From Marinitoga hydrogenitolerans DSM 16785 (lineage in GTDB: Bacteria; Thermotogota; Thermotogae; Petrotogales; Petrotogaceae): 64,000 bases of DNA. The stretch spans positions 32,093 to 96,092 of the forward strand of contig NZ_FQUI01000004.1 in assembly GCF_900129175.1 (NCBI RefSeq). Direction: 5' to 3'. Position numbers and translations under genes: made by a program. The notes under the pieces were generated by a model. It ran no database searches. It saw nothing but the letters and a program-made list of their open reading frames with translations, and was not told where the DNA came from. Shown here one piece after another: positions 47,074-56,785 of this stretch; the stretch's first letter is position 1, and each line of letters begins with the position of its first letter.

Positions 47074-48300
47074 ATGTATGAAAAAGCACTTGTTTTAAGT
47101 CACAACAATTTTACCGCTACAGAATGGGAAGTGCCACAAATAAAATCAGATAAAGAATATGGTATAATTGAGATAGAAGAATCAAAAAAATATATTAATA
47201 ACGAAAAACTAAATGAATTTCGTTTAAATAGATTTGAAGAATATAAAAAAATAGGATTTCCAAAATGGAAAAGAGCTAAATTAAATGGCTTTGATCCTTT
47301 ACCATATAGACCAAAAATTAACTCTTTAATTTCTGAAAATTTAAAAAGCTTAAATGATTTAGACGATGAGGGAATATTAATTTTAAAAGATATGGATTTT
47401 GATGGCTCACATAGAAAATTTTTATTAATGTCCGATATTTTTTTTAATTCCGGTTTTTATTTAAAAACTTCAAATAAACAGGAAAATGAAATTTATACTG
47501 TCGAAACTATAATAGACAAAGATAATCCATTATATGATTTAGGGATAATTAATTTAGAAGAAAATAGTAAAGCTACTTTAATCAGATTTGTTAAATCAAA
47601 CGGAAATTCATCAAAAATTGCTTCTTTAAGAGGCAAATTAAAAAAGAACTCTGAATTAACTATTATAAATATAAATTTATTTAATAATGATATTTCTACT
47701 GATAACATTTTCTTTGATATCGGTGAAAATGCTAAATTAACAATGTATGATATTAATATCGGAGGAAAGGTAAATGCTCCACATATTGTTATACGAATGG
47801 CCAATAAAGAAGGTAATGTCAACATTTATCCTTACTATTTAACTCAGGATGAAGAAATCATCGATATGTTTTATTTAATAAGATATTATGCTCCAAAAAC
47901 ATTCGGTCACATTTTAGGACATGGTGTTTTAATGGATTCTTCAAGAGTTATATTTAGAGGAAATTTAGATATTAAAAAGGGTGCAAAAGATGCTGATGCT
48001 GGAGAACAGGATTTTAATTTAATTCTCTCTGATAAAGCTCGTGTAATGGCCTATCCTTCATTATATGTTGATGAAAATGATGTAAATGCTGGTCATGCTG
48101 CCAGTATTGGAAGTATAGAAGAAGAACAACTATACTACATGATGACAAGAGGATATAGCAAAAGCGAAGCAAAAAAAGAAATAGCTTCCGGCATTTTCGA
48201 ACCTGCAATTTCATTTGTTGAACAATATAATTCTAAAATAGTGGGGGAATTAAGAGATGTTATACAAAAAAGATTTGATAGAGAATTTTCCAATTCTTAA
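47074..48300 (+). CDS. sufD: Fe-S assembly protein SufD
   Basis: SufB paralogue completing the SufBCD complex. The 408-residue protein is divergent in its N-terminal half but keeps the C-terminal SufB/SufD block: GHGVLMDSSRVIFRGNLDIKKGAKDADAGEQDFNLILSD, then DENDVNAGHAASIGSIEEEQLYYMMTRGYS. Its last 44 bases overlap the start of sufS. Confidence 0.9.
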   Translation: MYEKALVLSHNNFTATEWEVPQIKSDKEYGIIEIEESKKYINNEKLNEFRLNRFEEYKKIGFPKWKRAKLNGFDPLPYRPKINSLISENLKSLNDLDDEGILILKDMDFDGSHRKFLLMSDIFFNSGFYLKTSNKQENEIYTVETIIDKDNPLYDLGIINLEENSKATLIRFVKSNGNSSKIASLRGKLKKNSELTIININLFNNDISTDNIFFDIGENAKLTMYDINIGGKVNAPHIVIRMANKEGNVNIYPYYLTQDEEIIDMFYLIRYYAPKTFGHILGHGVLMDSSRVIFRGNLDIKKGAKDADAGEQDFNLILSDKARVMAYPSLYVDENDVNAGHAASIGSIEEEQLYYMMTRGYSKSEAKKEIASGIFEPAISFVEQYNSKIVGELRDVIQKRFDREFSNS

Positions 48301-49468
48301 AAGAGAAATAAATGGAAAAAAAATAATTTACTTTGATAATGCTGCAACTACGTTAACACCAACAAATGTCACTAACGCTATTAAAGATTTTTATGATTAT
48401 CATAACGCAAATGTGCACAGAGGAGCACATTTGCTTTCTAATGAAGCAACTGAAATGTATGAAAATGCAAGAAAAACTGTTGCGAAATTTATAAACGCTA
48501 AAACACAAGAGATTATTTTCACAAGAGGTACAACTGAATCAATTAATTTATTTGCTTATTCAATAGGCAAAAGTAACTGGTTAGAAAATAAAGAAGTTTT
48601 AATAACTACAATAGAACATCACTCTAATTTTGTTCCATGGCAACAATTATCAAAAATTTTTAATTTTAAAGTAAATTATTATAATCCAGAAAATAGTCTT
48701 TTTGAGTTAGATAAATTTTTTTCCAACATTACCGAGAATACAAAATTAATAAGCATTACAGGAATGTCAAACGTAACTGGTCAAGTTATTCCTATAAAAG
48801 AAATAATAAAATATGCTCATGAAAAAGACATATTAGTTCATATTGATGGCGCTCAATTAGTACCTCATTTTGGAATAGATGTTATTGAAACAGATATTGA
48901 TTTCTTATCTTTTTCGGGACATAAAATGTTAGGACCAATGGGTATAGGTGTTTTTTATGGAAAGAAAAAATTCTTAAAAAAACTTCCACCATTTCAATAC
49001 GGGGGAGAAATGATTAATTGGGTTAGTATAGAAAATACAGATTTCGCAGAATTACCAGAAAAATTCCAGGCTGGCACTCCAAATGTGGGTGGTGCCGTTG
49101 GTTTAAAAGCTGCTATTGAACTTTTAAATGAAATTGGTATGGAAAATATAAAAAAACATTCGAAAAAACTAACAAAATACGCTATTGACAAAATGAAAGA
49201 ACTCGATTATATTAATCTATATACTTCTAAAGACACGTCTTCTGTTATAAGTTTTAATATCGACAATGTACATCCTCACGATGTTGCTCAAATCTTAAGC
49301 GATAAATTCGGGATAGCTGTTAGAAGCGGTCATTTATGTGCCCAGCCATTATTAAAACAATTAAATACAAAATCCGTATGTAGAGCAAGTTTTTATTTTT
49401 ACAATACAGAAGAAGAAATTGATAAATTAATTGAAGGGATAAAATATATTAAGGAGTGGTTTAAATGA
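48257..49468 (+). CDS. sufS: Cysteine desulfurase SufS
   Basis: PLP enzyme mobilising sulfur from cysteine. The 403-residue protein has FPILKREINGKKIIYFDNAATTLTP at the N-terminus, TRGTTESINL, the PLP lysine in DFLSFSGHKMLGPMGIG (about residues 218-234), and the catalytic cysteine in AVRSGHLCAQPLL (near 360), which is the short-loop SufS/group II pattern. The start inside sufD is accepted because the FPIL region belongs to the family's N-terminus and would be lost with any later start. Confidence 0.95.
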   Translation: MLYKKDLIENFPILKREINGKKIIYFDNAATTLTPTNVTNAIKDFYDYHNANVHRGAHLLSNEATEMYENARKTVAKFINAKTQEIIFTRGTTESINLFAYSIGKSNWLENKEVLITTIEHHSNFVPWQQLSKIFNFKVNYYNPENSLFELDKFFSNITENTKLISITGMSNVTGQVIPIKEIIKYAHEKDILVHIDGAQLVPHFGIDVIETDIDFLSFSGHKMLGPMGIGVFYGKKKFLKKLPPFQYGGEMINWVSIENTDFAELPEKFQAGTPNVGGAVGLKAAIELLNEIGMENIKKHSKKLTKYAIDKMKELDYINLYTSKDTSSVISFNIDNVHPHDVAQILSDKFGIAVRSGHLCAQPLLKQLNTKSVCRASFYFYNTEEEIDKLIEGIKYIKEWFK

Positions 49469-49887
49469 GCCTAGAAGATTTATACTCTGATATTATATTA
49501 GATTATGCAAGAAATCCTCAATTTCAAGGTGAAATTCCTGATGCAACTATGAAAGAAGATGGGAAAAATTTATCATGCGGCGATGAAATTACCTTATACT
49601 TAAAAGTTGAAAATAATATAGTAAAAAAAGCTAGATTTAGTGGCCATGGTTGTATTGTAAGTCAATCATCTGCTGCTCTTTTATGTGAATCTGTTGAAGG
49701 AAAAACATTAGACGAAGCTGAAAGAATTTTAGAAGAGGTTGAAAAAATGGCACAAGGCGAGGAATTTGATGAAAATATTGTTGGAAATGTTGGCATATAT
49801 TCCGAAATATCTAAATTTCCTATAAGAGTTAAATGTTTTACTCTTGCATGGCATACTCTAGAGAATATATTAGATGAAATAAAGTAA
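49465..49887 (+). CDS. sufU: SufU-type sulfur acceptor / Fe-S assembly protein
   Basis: Zinc-dependent sulfurtransferase partner of SufS. The 140-residue protein has the NifU_N-like cysteine set: NLSCGDEITLYLK (about residue 38), FSGHGCIVSQSSAAL (about 65) and IRVKCFTLAWHTLE (near 128). The wide spacing between the second and third cysteines fits SufU. It overlaps sufS by four bases. Confidence 0.93.
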   Translation: MSLEDLYSDIILDYARNPQFQGEIPDATMKEDGKNLSCGDEITLYLKVENNIVKKARFSGHGCIVSQSSAALLCESVEGKTLDEAERILEEVEKMAQGEEFDENIVGNVGIYSEISKFPIRVKCFTLAWHTLENILDEIK

Positions 49888-49944
49888 GATACCTTAAATA
49901 ATGGCTTTAGAGGATATACAACGGAATACGGGGGATGATTAAAA

Positions 49945-50880
49945 ATGAATAGTAATTTTATAGAATTTTATCTAAAAATTATTGATTTAATTGATAAAAA
50001 GAATTTTTATGATTTTTATGATATGGAAAATATATTTGATATTATTTTATCAAAAGTATTATCATATAGTCCATTATTAACAACAGGAAGCATTATTTTA
50101 AGGGATGATGATGGTTATTTCAAATATATAGCAGCAAAAGGACATGATTTTAATATTCTAAAAAATATTGTTTTTAAAAAAAATAATATTTTTAAATATA
50201 GATTTTATAGCACCAATATTGTAAAAAATAAAATAGAATCAGAAACAACAGAACAGCTTGAATTACTTATAAAAGGTGGAAATTTATTAAATATAAAATC
50301 TTATTTATCTGTTCCTATTTTAATAAATAATGAAAACTTTGGATTTTTAAATATTGACAACTATAGTGATAAAAATATTTTTGATGACAATATAACAAAA
50401 ATGGCAAAAGATTATTCAAAATTTATAGCTTCTATATATAAAGCCATTATAATGAAAAAAGAATTAAACCTTAAAACGTTGTTATTAAGAAAAACTGAAA
50501 TTATAAACAATTATAATATTTATTCAAAAAATTTTTTAATTCAGAAAGCTCGTGATTTTTTCAAAAATTATGAGGAATTTATCTTCATAAATATCAAAAT
50601 TAAAAATAATTTAGAAGAAAAAGAATTAAATTGTATAATAAATAGATTGCATAAACTATTTGAAGATGATTTTGTATTTTTTGATAATAATAACAAAGAA
50701 TTTTTTATTTTATCTGAATATATTTCCAACTATTATTTTGAAACAAATGTAAAAAATGAATTATTAAAACCCATATTCTGGAATTATGAACTTATCCCAG
50801 AATTTGAATTCTATTTTTATAATATTCCCGATGATATAAATAACATTGAAAATTTTAAAAAAATCATAGATCATTATTAA
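49945..50880 (+). CDS. GAF-domain protein with degenerate C-terminal domain
   Basis: A 311-residue cytosolic protein. A GAF domain spans about residues 20-172 (SIILRDDDGYFKYIAAKGHDF ... LSVPILINNENFGFLNIDNY). After a helix the C-terminal region (about 195-311) has alternating strands and helices (FIFINIKIK, INRLHKLFEDDFVFFDNNNKEFFILSEY) reminiscent of a GGDEF fold, but no GGDEF signature, so cyclic-di-GMP synthesis is not expected. It lies 57 bases after sufU with a GGGGGATGA ribosome site and may be read from the suf promoter. Confidence 0.65.
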   Translation: MNSNFIEFYLKIIDLIDKKNFYDFYDMENIFDIILSKVLSYSPLLTTGSIILRDDDGYFKYIAAKGHDFNILKNIVFKKNNIFKYRFYSTNIVKNKIESETTEQLELLIKGGNLLNIKSYLSVPILINNENFGFLNIDNYSDKNIFDDNITKMAKDYSKFIASIYKAIIMKKELNLKTLLLRKTEIINNYNIYSKNFLIQKARDFFKNYEEFIFINIKIKNNLEEKELNCIINRLHKLFEDDFVFFDNNNKEFFILSEYISNYYFETNVKNELLKPIFWNYELIPEFEFYFYNIPDDINNIENFKKIIDHY

Positions 50881-50891
50881 ACGCATCCCTT

Positions 50892-50923
50892 AAAAAAGCG
50901 TCAGTTTAAACTGACGCTTTTTT
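50892..50923. terminator. Bidirectional terminator
   Basis: AAAAAAGCGTCAGTTT and its exact complement form a 16-base-pair palindrome with flanking A/T tracts. It ends the suf/GAF transcript and probably also the minus-strand ispD-tmk transcript. Confidence 0.92.
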
Positions 50924-51004
50924 AATTCTTTTTAATTTTATTTAAGAATTAAGTTACCTATTTGTATTAGTTTGTTATTTATACACAAAAAATTTATGGC
51001 CTCT

Positions 51005-51601
51005 TTAAATATACTTTTTTATTATATTCAATAAAATATCAAATTCTTCGTTTAAACTTAATTCACCATTTATTATTTCAATATTCCTTTCAGGAAACCA
51101 TTCTTTTAATTTCAAAAAGCCCTCTCTAACCTTTTTGAAAAACTCTTTTCCTTCACTTTCTATTCTATCTTTATTTTTATTTTCCATTCTTTTAAAAGAC
51201 GTTTCAACAGAGATATCTACTACAATTGTTAAATCTGGCATTATTCCATCTAATGCATGTTTATTTATTTCATAAACCTCTTTCCAGCCTAAATCCCTTG
51301 CATAACCCTGATAAACAATTGAAGAATCTACAAATCTATCTAAAATAATAATTTTATTTTCATTTGGTTTAATTAATTCTTCTACTAACTGCGCTCTACT
51401 AGCAGCAAATAAAAGAGCCTCACTTGCATGACAAATATTATAATTACCCAATAGGAGTTCTCTAATTTTCTCACCAAGTTCTGTCCCACCAGGTTCTCTA
51501 TTCCATATAACATTATAATTTTTTAATTTAAAATAATTTGTTAATTGTTTTGATAATGTGGATTTACCAGAGCTCTCTATTCCTTCAAATGTTATAAGCA
51601 T
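51005..51601 (-). CDS. tmk: Thymidylate kinase
   Basis: Phosphorylates dTMP to dTDP. The 198-residue protein has P-loop FEGIESSGKST (residues 4-14), NREPGGTELGEKIRELLL, LLFAASRAQLVEELI, and DRFVDSSIVYQGYARDLG, all classical. The P-loop reads ESSGKST instead of the common GAGKST, still compatible with nucleotide binding. Overlaps the preceding methyltransferase gene by 17 bases. Confidence 0.94.
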   Translation of the reverse strand: MLITFEGIESSGKSTLSKQLTNYFKLKNYNVIWNREPGGTELGEKIRELLLGNYNICHASEALLFAASRAQLVEELIKPNENKIIILDRFVDSSIVYQGYARDLGWKEVYEINKHALDGIMPDLTIVVDISVETSFKRMENKNKDRIESEGKEFFKKVREGFLKLKEWFPERNIEIINGELSLNEEFDILLNIIKKYI

Positions 51602-52289
51602 CCTTTTCCTCCTTCAAATCATTTGAATTCTTTAAGAAAACAGGGGGGTGTATTTTTAAATTTTCACCACCATTTTTTCTTAGAATACCTCCTATTAATT
51701 GGCATTCTGTATGCTTTTTCCCATAAGCAAGATACATTTCTTGAAGCATAAATTTATGTTTCTTTGCTAAATCTAAAAAACTCATAAAATGAACGGGATG
51801 GTATACAAAAATAAATCTCTTTTTATTTTTTAACGCATATTTTGCTGCTTTAAAAAATTTTTCTAAATTCTCTTTATCAAAAGTCCTTGCCACTTTTCTT
51901 TCCTCGTAAGGACTTATTAACGATTTGCTTGAATAATGCGGTGGATTTGTTATTATACAATCTATTGATTCACATTCAATATATTTTGATATATTTTCTA
52001 TATCATCATTTATAAATCTTACTCTTTTTTCTAATTTATTATTTTTTAAATTTTCTAAAGAATATTCATATGGTTCTCTTTGCAACTCAAATCCTATAAT
52101 TTCAATATTACTATAGATTTTAGCTAAAGATAAAGATACACTACCTATTCCGGATCCTAATTCTAAGATTTTTTTTTCACCTTTTAATAATTTAGATATC
52201 TCTATAAGGAATGTTGTCCCATGAGTTGGTGAATGAAATTTATTAGGCGATTTTAAATCCAATTCTCTAAATATTTTATCAAGATTCAT
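51585..52289 (-). CDS. N6-adenine methyltransferase, TrmN6-like (COG4123)
   Basis: SAM-dependent methyltransferase of 234 residues. Motif I KILELGSGIGSVSLSLAK (about residues 39-56) and the catalytic NPPHYSS (about 115-121; the NPPY-type motif of N6-adenine enzymes) are visible. Best guess is methylation of an adenine in tRNA, like TrmN6 acting on tRNA1-Val, but target specificity is inferred only from subfamily resemblance. Located between a lipoprotein gene and tmk in the ispD operon. Confidence 0.82.
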   Translation of the reverse strand: MNLDKIFRELDLKSPNKFHSPTHGTTFLIEISKLLKGEKKILELGSGIGSVSLSLAKIYSNIEIIGFELQREPYEYSLENLKNNKLEKRVRFINDDIENISKYIECESIDCIITNPPHYSSKSLISPYEERKVARTFDKENLEKFFKAAKYALKNKKRFIFVYHPVHFMSFLDLAKKHKFMLQEMYLAYGKKHTECQLIGGILRKNGGENLKIHPPVFLKNSNDLKEEKDAYNI

Positions 52290-54058
52290 TGAATCACCAC
52301 ACTGGTATTGGTACTAATTGTAGTAATATTTGTATTAAATATTTCACTTCTTGAATAATCTGAAATATTTATTTTTTCAACATTTGAATTAATTATTTTA
52401 GACCATGAAAATCCATCTTGCTTTATATTTTTAATATTCGTTTTATTTAAAAATATTTTACTTAATCCATTAATATTCAAATTAACAAAAGAAGATTTAT
52501 CCGACTTTAAAATATTTACATTTTGTAAATTTAATGTGTTAAATGTACTTTCTTTAATATATATTTCTTCGGCATTATGTAAATTTAAATTACTTTTATA
52601 TCCTAATGTATTATACAAACATATTCTAAAATCATTTACAGAAAGCAAATCGGAACCTTCTAAAAATTCCGAGTCTTCCAAATATATTAATTTAGCATTA
52701 TTCCCTACTATCCTAACCTTATCAAAAATTGTTTTTGATGCAATAAAGATTCCACCATCAACAATAATTTCACCATTCCCACTAATCAAGGATTTTCCTG
52801 CCCCTGGCATAATGAAAAACAATCCTTTTATTACTAATTTAGAATTAGAAACAAATTTCAAAATACTTCCCGATTCAACCATAACTATGCTCTTTTCGCC
52901 TAATATTGTTTGACCACCTATTAAAAATTCTGAATTTATTTGTGGCAAATAAAGATTTTCCTCTGATGAATCAAGAATATTTCTCACCAGATGTACAAAT
53001 GTCCCAGAAAATCTAATGGTTGGTCGTGAAGGAAAACTTAATGTCCCAAACTTACTCTTTTTTCTAATCATTGCAACATTAGAGTCTGTAATTCTCGCAT
53101 AGGCTGCTTTAGTCTCTAATTCCTGCTTCCAACCATAATCATATGGCGTTTCCACAATATATGACTCAACATCAGTTTCATAATCCCATCCAAAAGTATC
53201 AACTGAAAAATCTATCAATCTTGGATTACCTTTAGCCATTGATGGAATATTTCTTTCTAATTCTATATTTACTTTTTTTTCTGTATAGTTATCACCATTA
53301 TCTATAACAATTAACGTTCCTACTTTAGATTCTTCAGAAAGAACTTCATCTATATTAATTAATGAGTAACTATTTCTATCTGTTTTTAATAACACTTTTA
53401 AATTCTCTACTGGTGTCCAATCATCAGATATCTTAATATTTGTTTTACCAAATAATGCTATTTTTAAATCTGTATTCAATATTTTCGGCTTTTCATCATT
53501 ATTAGTATTTATTTCGATTACTTTTGTTTTAGACTTATTATTATAAGTATCAACTGCATACAGATTATATTTTATAATACCCATATTCTTTTTTAATGGG
53601 ATTTTTAAATTAATATTGAAATTATATTTTTCTTTAGCATTTTCTAAAACAAAATTTTTTAAATCTGTTGCGGGTGAAGATGCTGTAATGTATAACTCCC
53701 CACTTTTTATAAAATAATTTAAAAATGCTATATCTGGTGGAGTATTGTCAAAATAAATAGTTATCTTTTTTTCGCTTACTTTCTTTTTTTTAGAAAAAAC
53801 CTGAACAAAAACAATGTTTTTTCCTTCTTTTAAATTTAAAAAATAATAATAATTTCCATCATTTTTATATTTTATTTCATTATTGTTTTCATCAAAGAAT
53901 TTTAATTCATAATTATCCAAATTAACACCAATTTTAATGGGAAAAGAAGGTGACGCAACGTCACCTTCAATTGTTATTTCTACTTTTTCTTGAGAATAAA
54001 AACATGAATTTAAAACAAATAAAGTTAAAACTATTAATAGTATTAAACTTTTTTTCAT
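52286..54058 (-). CDS. Predicted lipoprotein with beta-helix-like C-terminus
   Basis: A 590-residue exported protein of unknown function. Signal peptide with lipobox LNSC (cleavage near residue 19). The N-terminal half has Ig/bacterial-surface-like beta strands (EITIEGDVASPSFPIKIGVNL, KITIYFDNTPPDIAFLNYF). From about residue 390 there are regular short strand repeats with N/L/I ladders (LVIKGLFFIMPGAGKS, LNLHNAEEIYIKESTFNTLNLQNV, and NLNINGLSKIFLNKTNIKNI), typical of a right-handed parallel beta-helix. Its gene follows hflC without a gap, suggesting a role at the membrane with HflKC, but that is inference. Confidence 0.75.
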   Translation of the reverse strand: MKKSLILLIVLTLFVLNSCFYSQEKVEITIEGDVASPSFPIKIGVNLDNYELKFFDENNNEIKYKNDGNYYYFLNLKEGKNIVFVQVFSKKKKVSEKKITIYFDNTPPDIAFLNYFIKSGELYITASSPATDLKNFVLENAKEKYNFNINLKIPLKKNMGIIKYNLYAVDTYNNKSKTKVIEINTNNDEKPKILNTDLKIALFGKTNIKISDDWTPVENLKVLLKTDRNSYSLINIDEVLSEESKVGTLIVIDNGDNYTEKKVNIELERNIPSMAKGNPRLIDFSVDTFGWDYETDVESYIVETPYDYGWKQELETKAAYARITDSNVAMIRKKSKFGTLSFPSRPTIRFSGTFVHLVRNILDSSEENLYLPQINSEFLIGGQTILGEKSIVMVESGSILKFVSNSKLVIKGLFFIMPGAGKSLISGNGEIIVDGGIFIASKTIFDKVRIVGNNAKLIYLEDSEFLEGSDLLSVNDFRICLYNTLGYKSNLNLHNAEEIYIKESTFNTLNLQNVNILKSDKSSFVNLNINGLSKIFLNKTNIKNIKQDGFSWSKIINSNVEKINISDYSRSEIFNTNITTISTNTSVVIQ

Positions 54059-54919
54059 CTATTTTCCCTCATACAAATATTTTAAAATTGGCGAATCTGG
54101 TGATAATAATATCATACCATCTTTAAATGATTTTTTATAAATATCAGCCATTCTTCTTAATTCAAAAAATTCCGGACTTTCACCATATGCCTCTGCATAT
54201 ATTGAAATAACGCTGGCATCTGCTGTTCCTCTTATTATTTCTGCATTTTTTTCTGCTTCAGAAACTATAATTTTTACTTTTTTATCTGCCTCTGCTTTGA
54301 TTATTTCAGATTCTCTTTGACCTTCTGCCCTTATTTGTGCAGCAATAGAATATCTCTCTGCCATCATTCTATTATATACAGATTTTGAAATATCTGGTGG
54401 TAAATCTGTTCTTTTTACCCTTACATCTACAATTTCAATACCAAATTGCCTTAAATTTTCACTACTTCTTTTGGTTATTTCATTTAACATCTCTTCTCTT
54501 TTCTTTGATAAAACCTCATCTAAAGTATATTTAGCAACTAAATCCCTTACATTAGAATACACAACATCATCTATTCTTGTTAAAGCTAATTGAACTGATC
54601 TCATACTCTCTATAAATGTTTTTGGATCATTTATTCTCCAAATTGTATACGTGTCGACAATAACTGTTTTTTTATCAGCAGTGATTATTCTTTCTGGTTC
54701 AATATCATATAACATAAGTCTTCTTTCAAATTTTACAACATTATCGATAAAAGGTGTTTTAAACCTTATTCCTGGTTCTGTAACAACCTTTTGAATTTGT
54801 CCAAATCTTAACACAACTGCTTGTTGTTCTTGATTAACAATAAATAAAGAAGTGTAAACAAATAATATTACTACTACTAAAAATATTCCTAATATTATTA
54901 ATTTTGATCTTTTTTTCAT
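54059..54919 (-). CDS. hflC: HflC, SPFH-domain membrane protease regulator
   Basis: Partner of HflK; the complex cages and modulates FtsH. The 286-residue protein has one N-terminal membrane anchor (about residues 6-27), the NQEQQAVVLRFGQIQKV start of the SPFH domain, VDTYTIWRINDP, DVRVKRTDLPPDI, and an alanine/glutamate-rich C-terminal helix (RAEGQRESEIIKAEADKKVKIIVSEAEKNAEIIRG). It overlaps hflK by four bases. Confidence 0.94.
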   Translation of the reverse strand: MKKRSKLIILGIFLVVVILFVYTSLFIVNQEQQAVVLRFGQIQKVVTEPGIRFKTPFIDNVVKFERRLMLYDIEPERIITADKKTVIVDTYTIWRINDPKTFIESMRSVQLALTRIDDVVYSNVRDLVAKYTLDEVLSKKREEMLNEITKRSSENLRQFGIEIVDVRVKRTDLPPDISKSVYNRMMAERYSIAAQIRAEGQRESEIIKAEADKKVKIIVSEAEKNAEIIRGTADASVISIYAEAYGESPEFFELRRMADIYKKSFKDGMILLSPDSPILKYLYEGK

Positions 54920-55899
54920 TTTGTACCACCACCTATTTCAGGTAAATTAAGCAGTTTAAGTGTTCCAGAACTGTCAACAATTATTTTCTGTTTTGAATTT
55001 TCTAATAAATCCTGAATAGCTTCTAAAATTATTCTTTTTCTTGTAATATCTCTTGCTGCTTTATATTCTTTCAACATAGCTTTAAATCTCTTTGTTTCAC
55101 CAGTAGCAATAGCAACAGTTTCATAAGAATAAGCTTCAGCTGCTCTTAAAATCTTTTGAGCCTGACCTTCTGCCTTAGGAATAACATCATTAGCATATCT
55201 ATTAGCTTCGTTTATGAATTTTTCTTTATCCTGTTTTGCACTATTAACATCGTCAAATGCTTTAACAACTTCATCTGGAGGAGCAACTTCTTGCAAATAA
55301 ACATTTTCTACTTTAATTCCTGCGCCATAACTATCTAATATCTTTTGCACCTTTGCTGCAGTTTCCATAGCGATTCTATCCCTTTCAGAAGTTAAAACAT
55401 TATCAATTGGATTAATAGCTACCATTTCTCTTAAAACGCTTTCTGTTGCAAATTTAACCATATCAAAACCATTCAAAACCCTAAATTCGAATTTTACCGG
55501 ATCGGCAATTCTATATTGCACAACAGCTTCAAGACTTACTATATTCTCATCACCCGTTATCATTAAAGATTCCTGTGTCACTGGTTGATATTCAATTCGT
55601 CCTCTATAATTTACCGTTCTAAACCCTATCTCTATTTTTTTTAAAGTTTTAATATCAACTATCCTATGTGATTGAAACGGATATGGTAAACGCCAATGAA
55701 TTCCCGGTCCCGTGCTTGATGTGTATTTACCAAAAGTTAAAACCAACCCCATTTCAGATGGTCCTACTTGATAAATACTTGTACTTAAATATCCCAGAAT
55801 CAACAATATCACTACTAACCAGGTGATCCTCTTAAAAAAATTCTTACTTCTTTTTGGTTTCTCCTCTTCAACATCGAAGATCTCGAAGTTGTCAGTCAT
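54916..55899 (-). CDS. hflK: HflK, SPFH-domain membrane protease regulator
   Basis: The 327-residue protein has a short charged cytosolic head, one membrane helix (about residues 26-45), and the SPFH block YQVGPSEMGLVLTFGKYTSSTGPGIHWRLPYPFQS. It continues with NVYLQEVAPPDEVVKAFDDVNSAKQDKEKFINEANRYANDVIPKAEGQAQKI, which is the HflK-specific region. Together with hflC it forms a periplasm-facing complex, known from other bacteria to control FtsH. Confidence 0.95.
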   Translation of the reverse strand: MTDNFEIFDVEEEKPKRSKNFFKRITWLVVILLILGYLSTSIYQVGPSEMGLVLTFGKYTSSTGPGIHWRLPYPFQSHRIVDIKTLKKIEIGFRTVNYRGRIEYQPVTQESLMITGDENIVSLEAVVQYRIADPVKFEFRVLNGFDMVKFATESVLREMVAINPIDNVLTSERDRIAMETAAKVQKILDSYGAGIKVENVYLQEVAPPDEVVKAFDDVNSAKQDKEKFINEANRYANDVIPKAEGQAQKILRAAEAYSYETVAIATGETKRFKAMLKEYKAARDITRKRIILEAIQDLLENSKQKIIVDSSGTLKLLNLPEIGGGTK

Positions 55900-55915
55900 A
55901 CTCCATCCCTCCTAT

Positions 55916-56785
55916 TTACTGAATTTTGATTTTGTTACTATCAAATATTGTTTTAATTACTTTAATATCTTCAGCATGTTCTTCATCACCACCAGGTGTT
56001 TCAAGATGCATCGGCAATCTAACAATTTCATCAAAAGATAAAAATGTTTCAAATCCTGCTAATCCGATTTCACCTTTACCAATAAATTCATGTCTGTCTT
56101 TACCAGCACCCAATGGAAATTTAGAATCATTCAAATGTATCATTTTAAACTTATCTAATCCTATATACTTCTCTATTTCATCTAACAATCTTTTTACATC
56201 ATCCTTATCTCTAATATCATAATTAGAATCAAATCCATGACATGTATCATATGTAATTCCTAATTTATCTGAAAAATTACTTCTTTTTATTATTTCACCA
56301 AGTTGTTCTATATTCCAACCAATATTGCCACCTTTTTTTGCTACATTTTCAAGTAAAATGACAACATTTAAACCCTTTAACTCTTCTAAAATAATATCTA
56401 ATGCTTTAGCTATTCTATCATACCCATACTTTTCTCCTTCACCAAGATGTGATCCTGGGTGAACATTAAAATATTTAATTCCTAACATATTTGTTATCTT
56501 TAACTCCTCTGTCATTAAATTAATTGATTTTTTCCAATTTTCATCGTTTGGTGTAGCAAGATTTATCAAATATCCTGAATGAACAAGTACATCATCAAAA
56601 GATATATTAAACTCTTTCATTTTTTCTTTAAATTTAATTATATCTGATTCTTTTGGCTGTTTAACTTTCCATGTTCTTGGACTGTGAGAAAATATTTGAA
56701 AAGTGTTTCCATCAATATTTCTTGTTGCCTCTGGAATTTTGTAAAATCCTTTAGAAGTACTCATATGCGCGCCTATTTTAAGCAT
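55916..56785 (-). CDS. nfo: Endonuclease IV
   Basis: Zinc-dependent AP endonuclease of base-excision repair. The 289-residue TIM-barrel protein has KIGAHMSTSKG at the start and metal ligands in VHSGYLINLA, FNVHPGSHLGEG, LLENVAKKG, TYDTCHGFDSNYDI, IHLNDSKFPLGAGKDRHEFIGKG and HLETPG. All nine ligand positions look preserved. Overlaps ispD by eight bases. Confidence 0.96.
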   Translation of the reverse strand: MLKIGAHMSTSKGFYKIPEATRNIDGNTFQIFSHSPRTWKVKQPKESDIIKFKEKMKEFNISFDDVLVHSGYLINLATPNDENWKKSINLMTEELKITNMLGIKYFNVHPGSHLGEGEKYGYDRIAKALDIILEELKGLNVVILLENVAKKGGNIGWNIEQLGEIIKRSNFSDKLGITYDTCHGFDSNYDIRDKDDVKRLLDEIEKYIGLDKFKMIHLNDSKFPLGAGKDRHEFIGKGEIGLAGFETFLSFDEIVRLPMHLETPGGDEEHAEDIKVIKTIFDSNKIKIQ

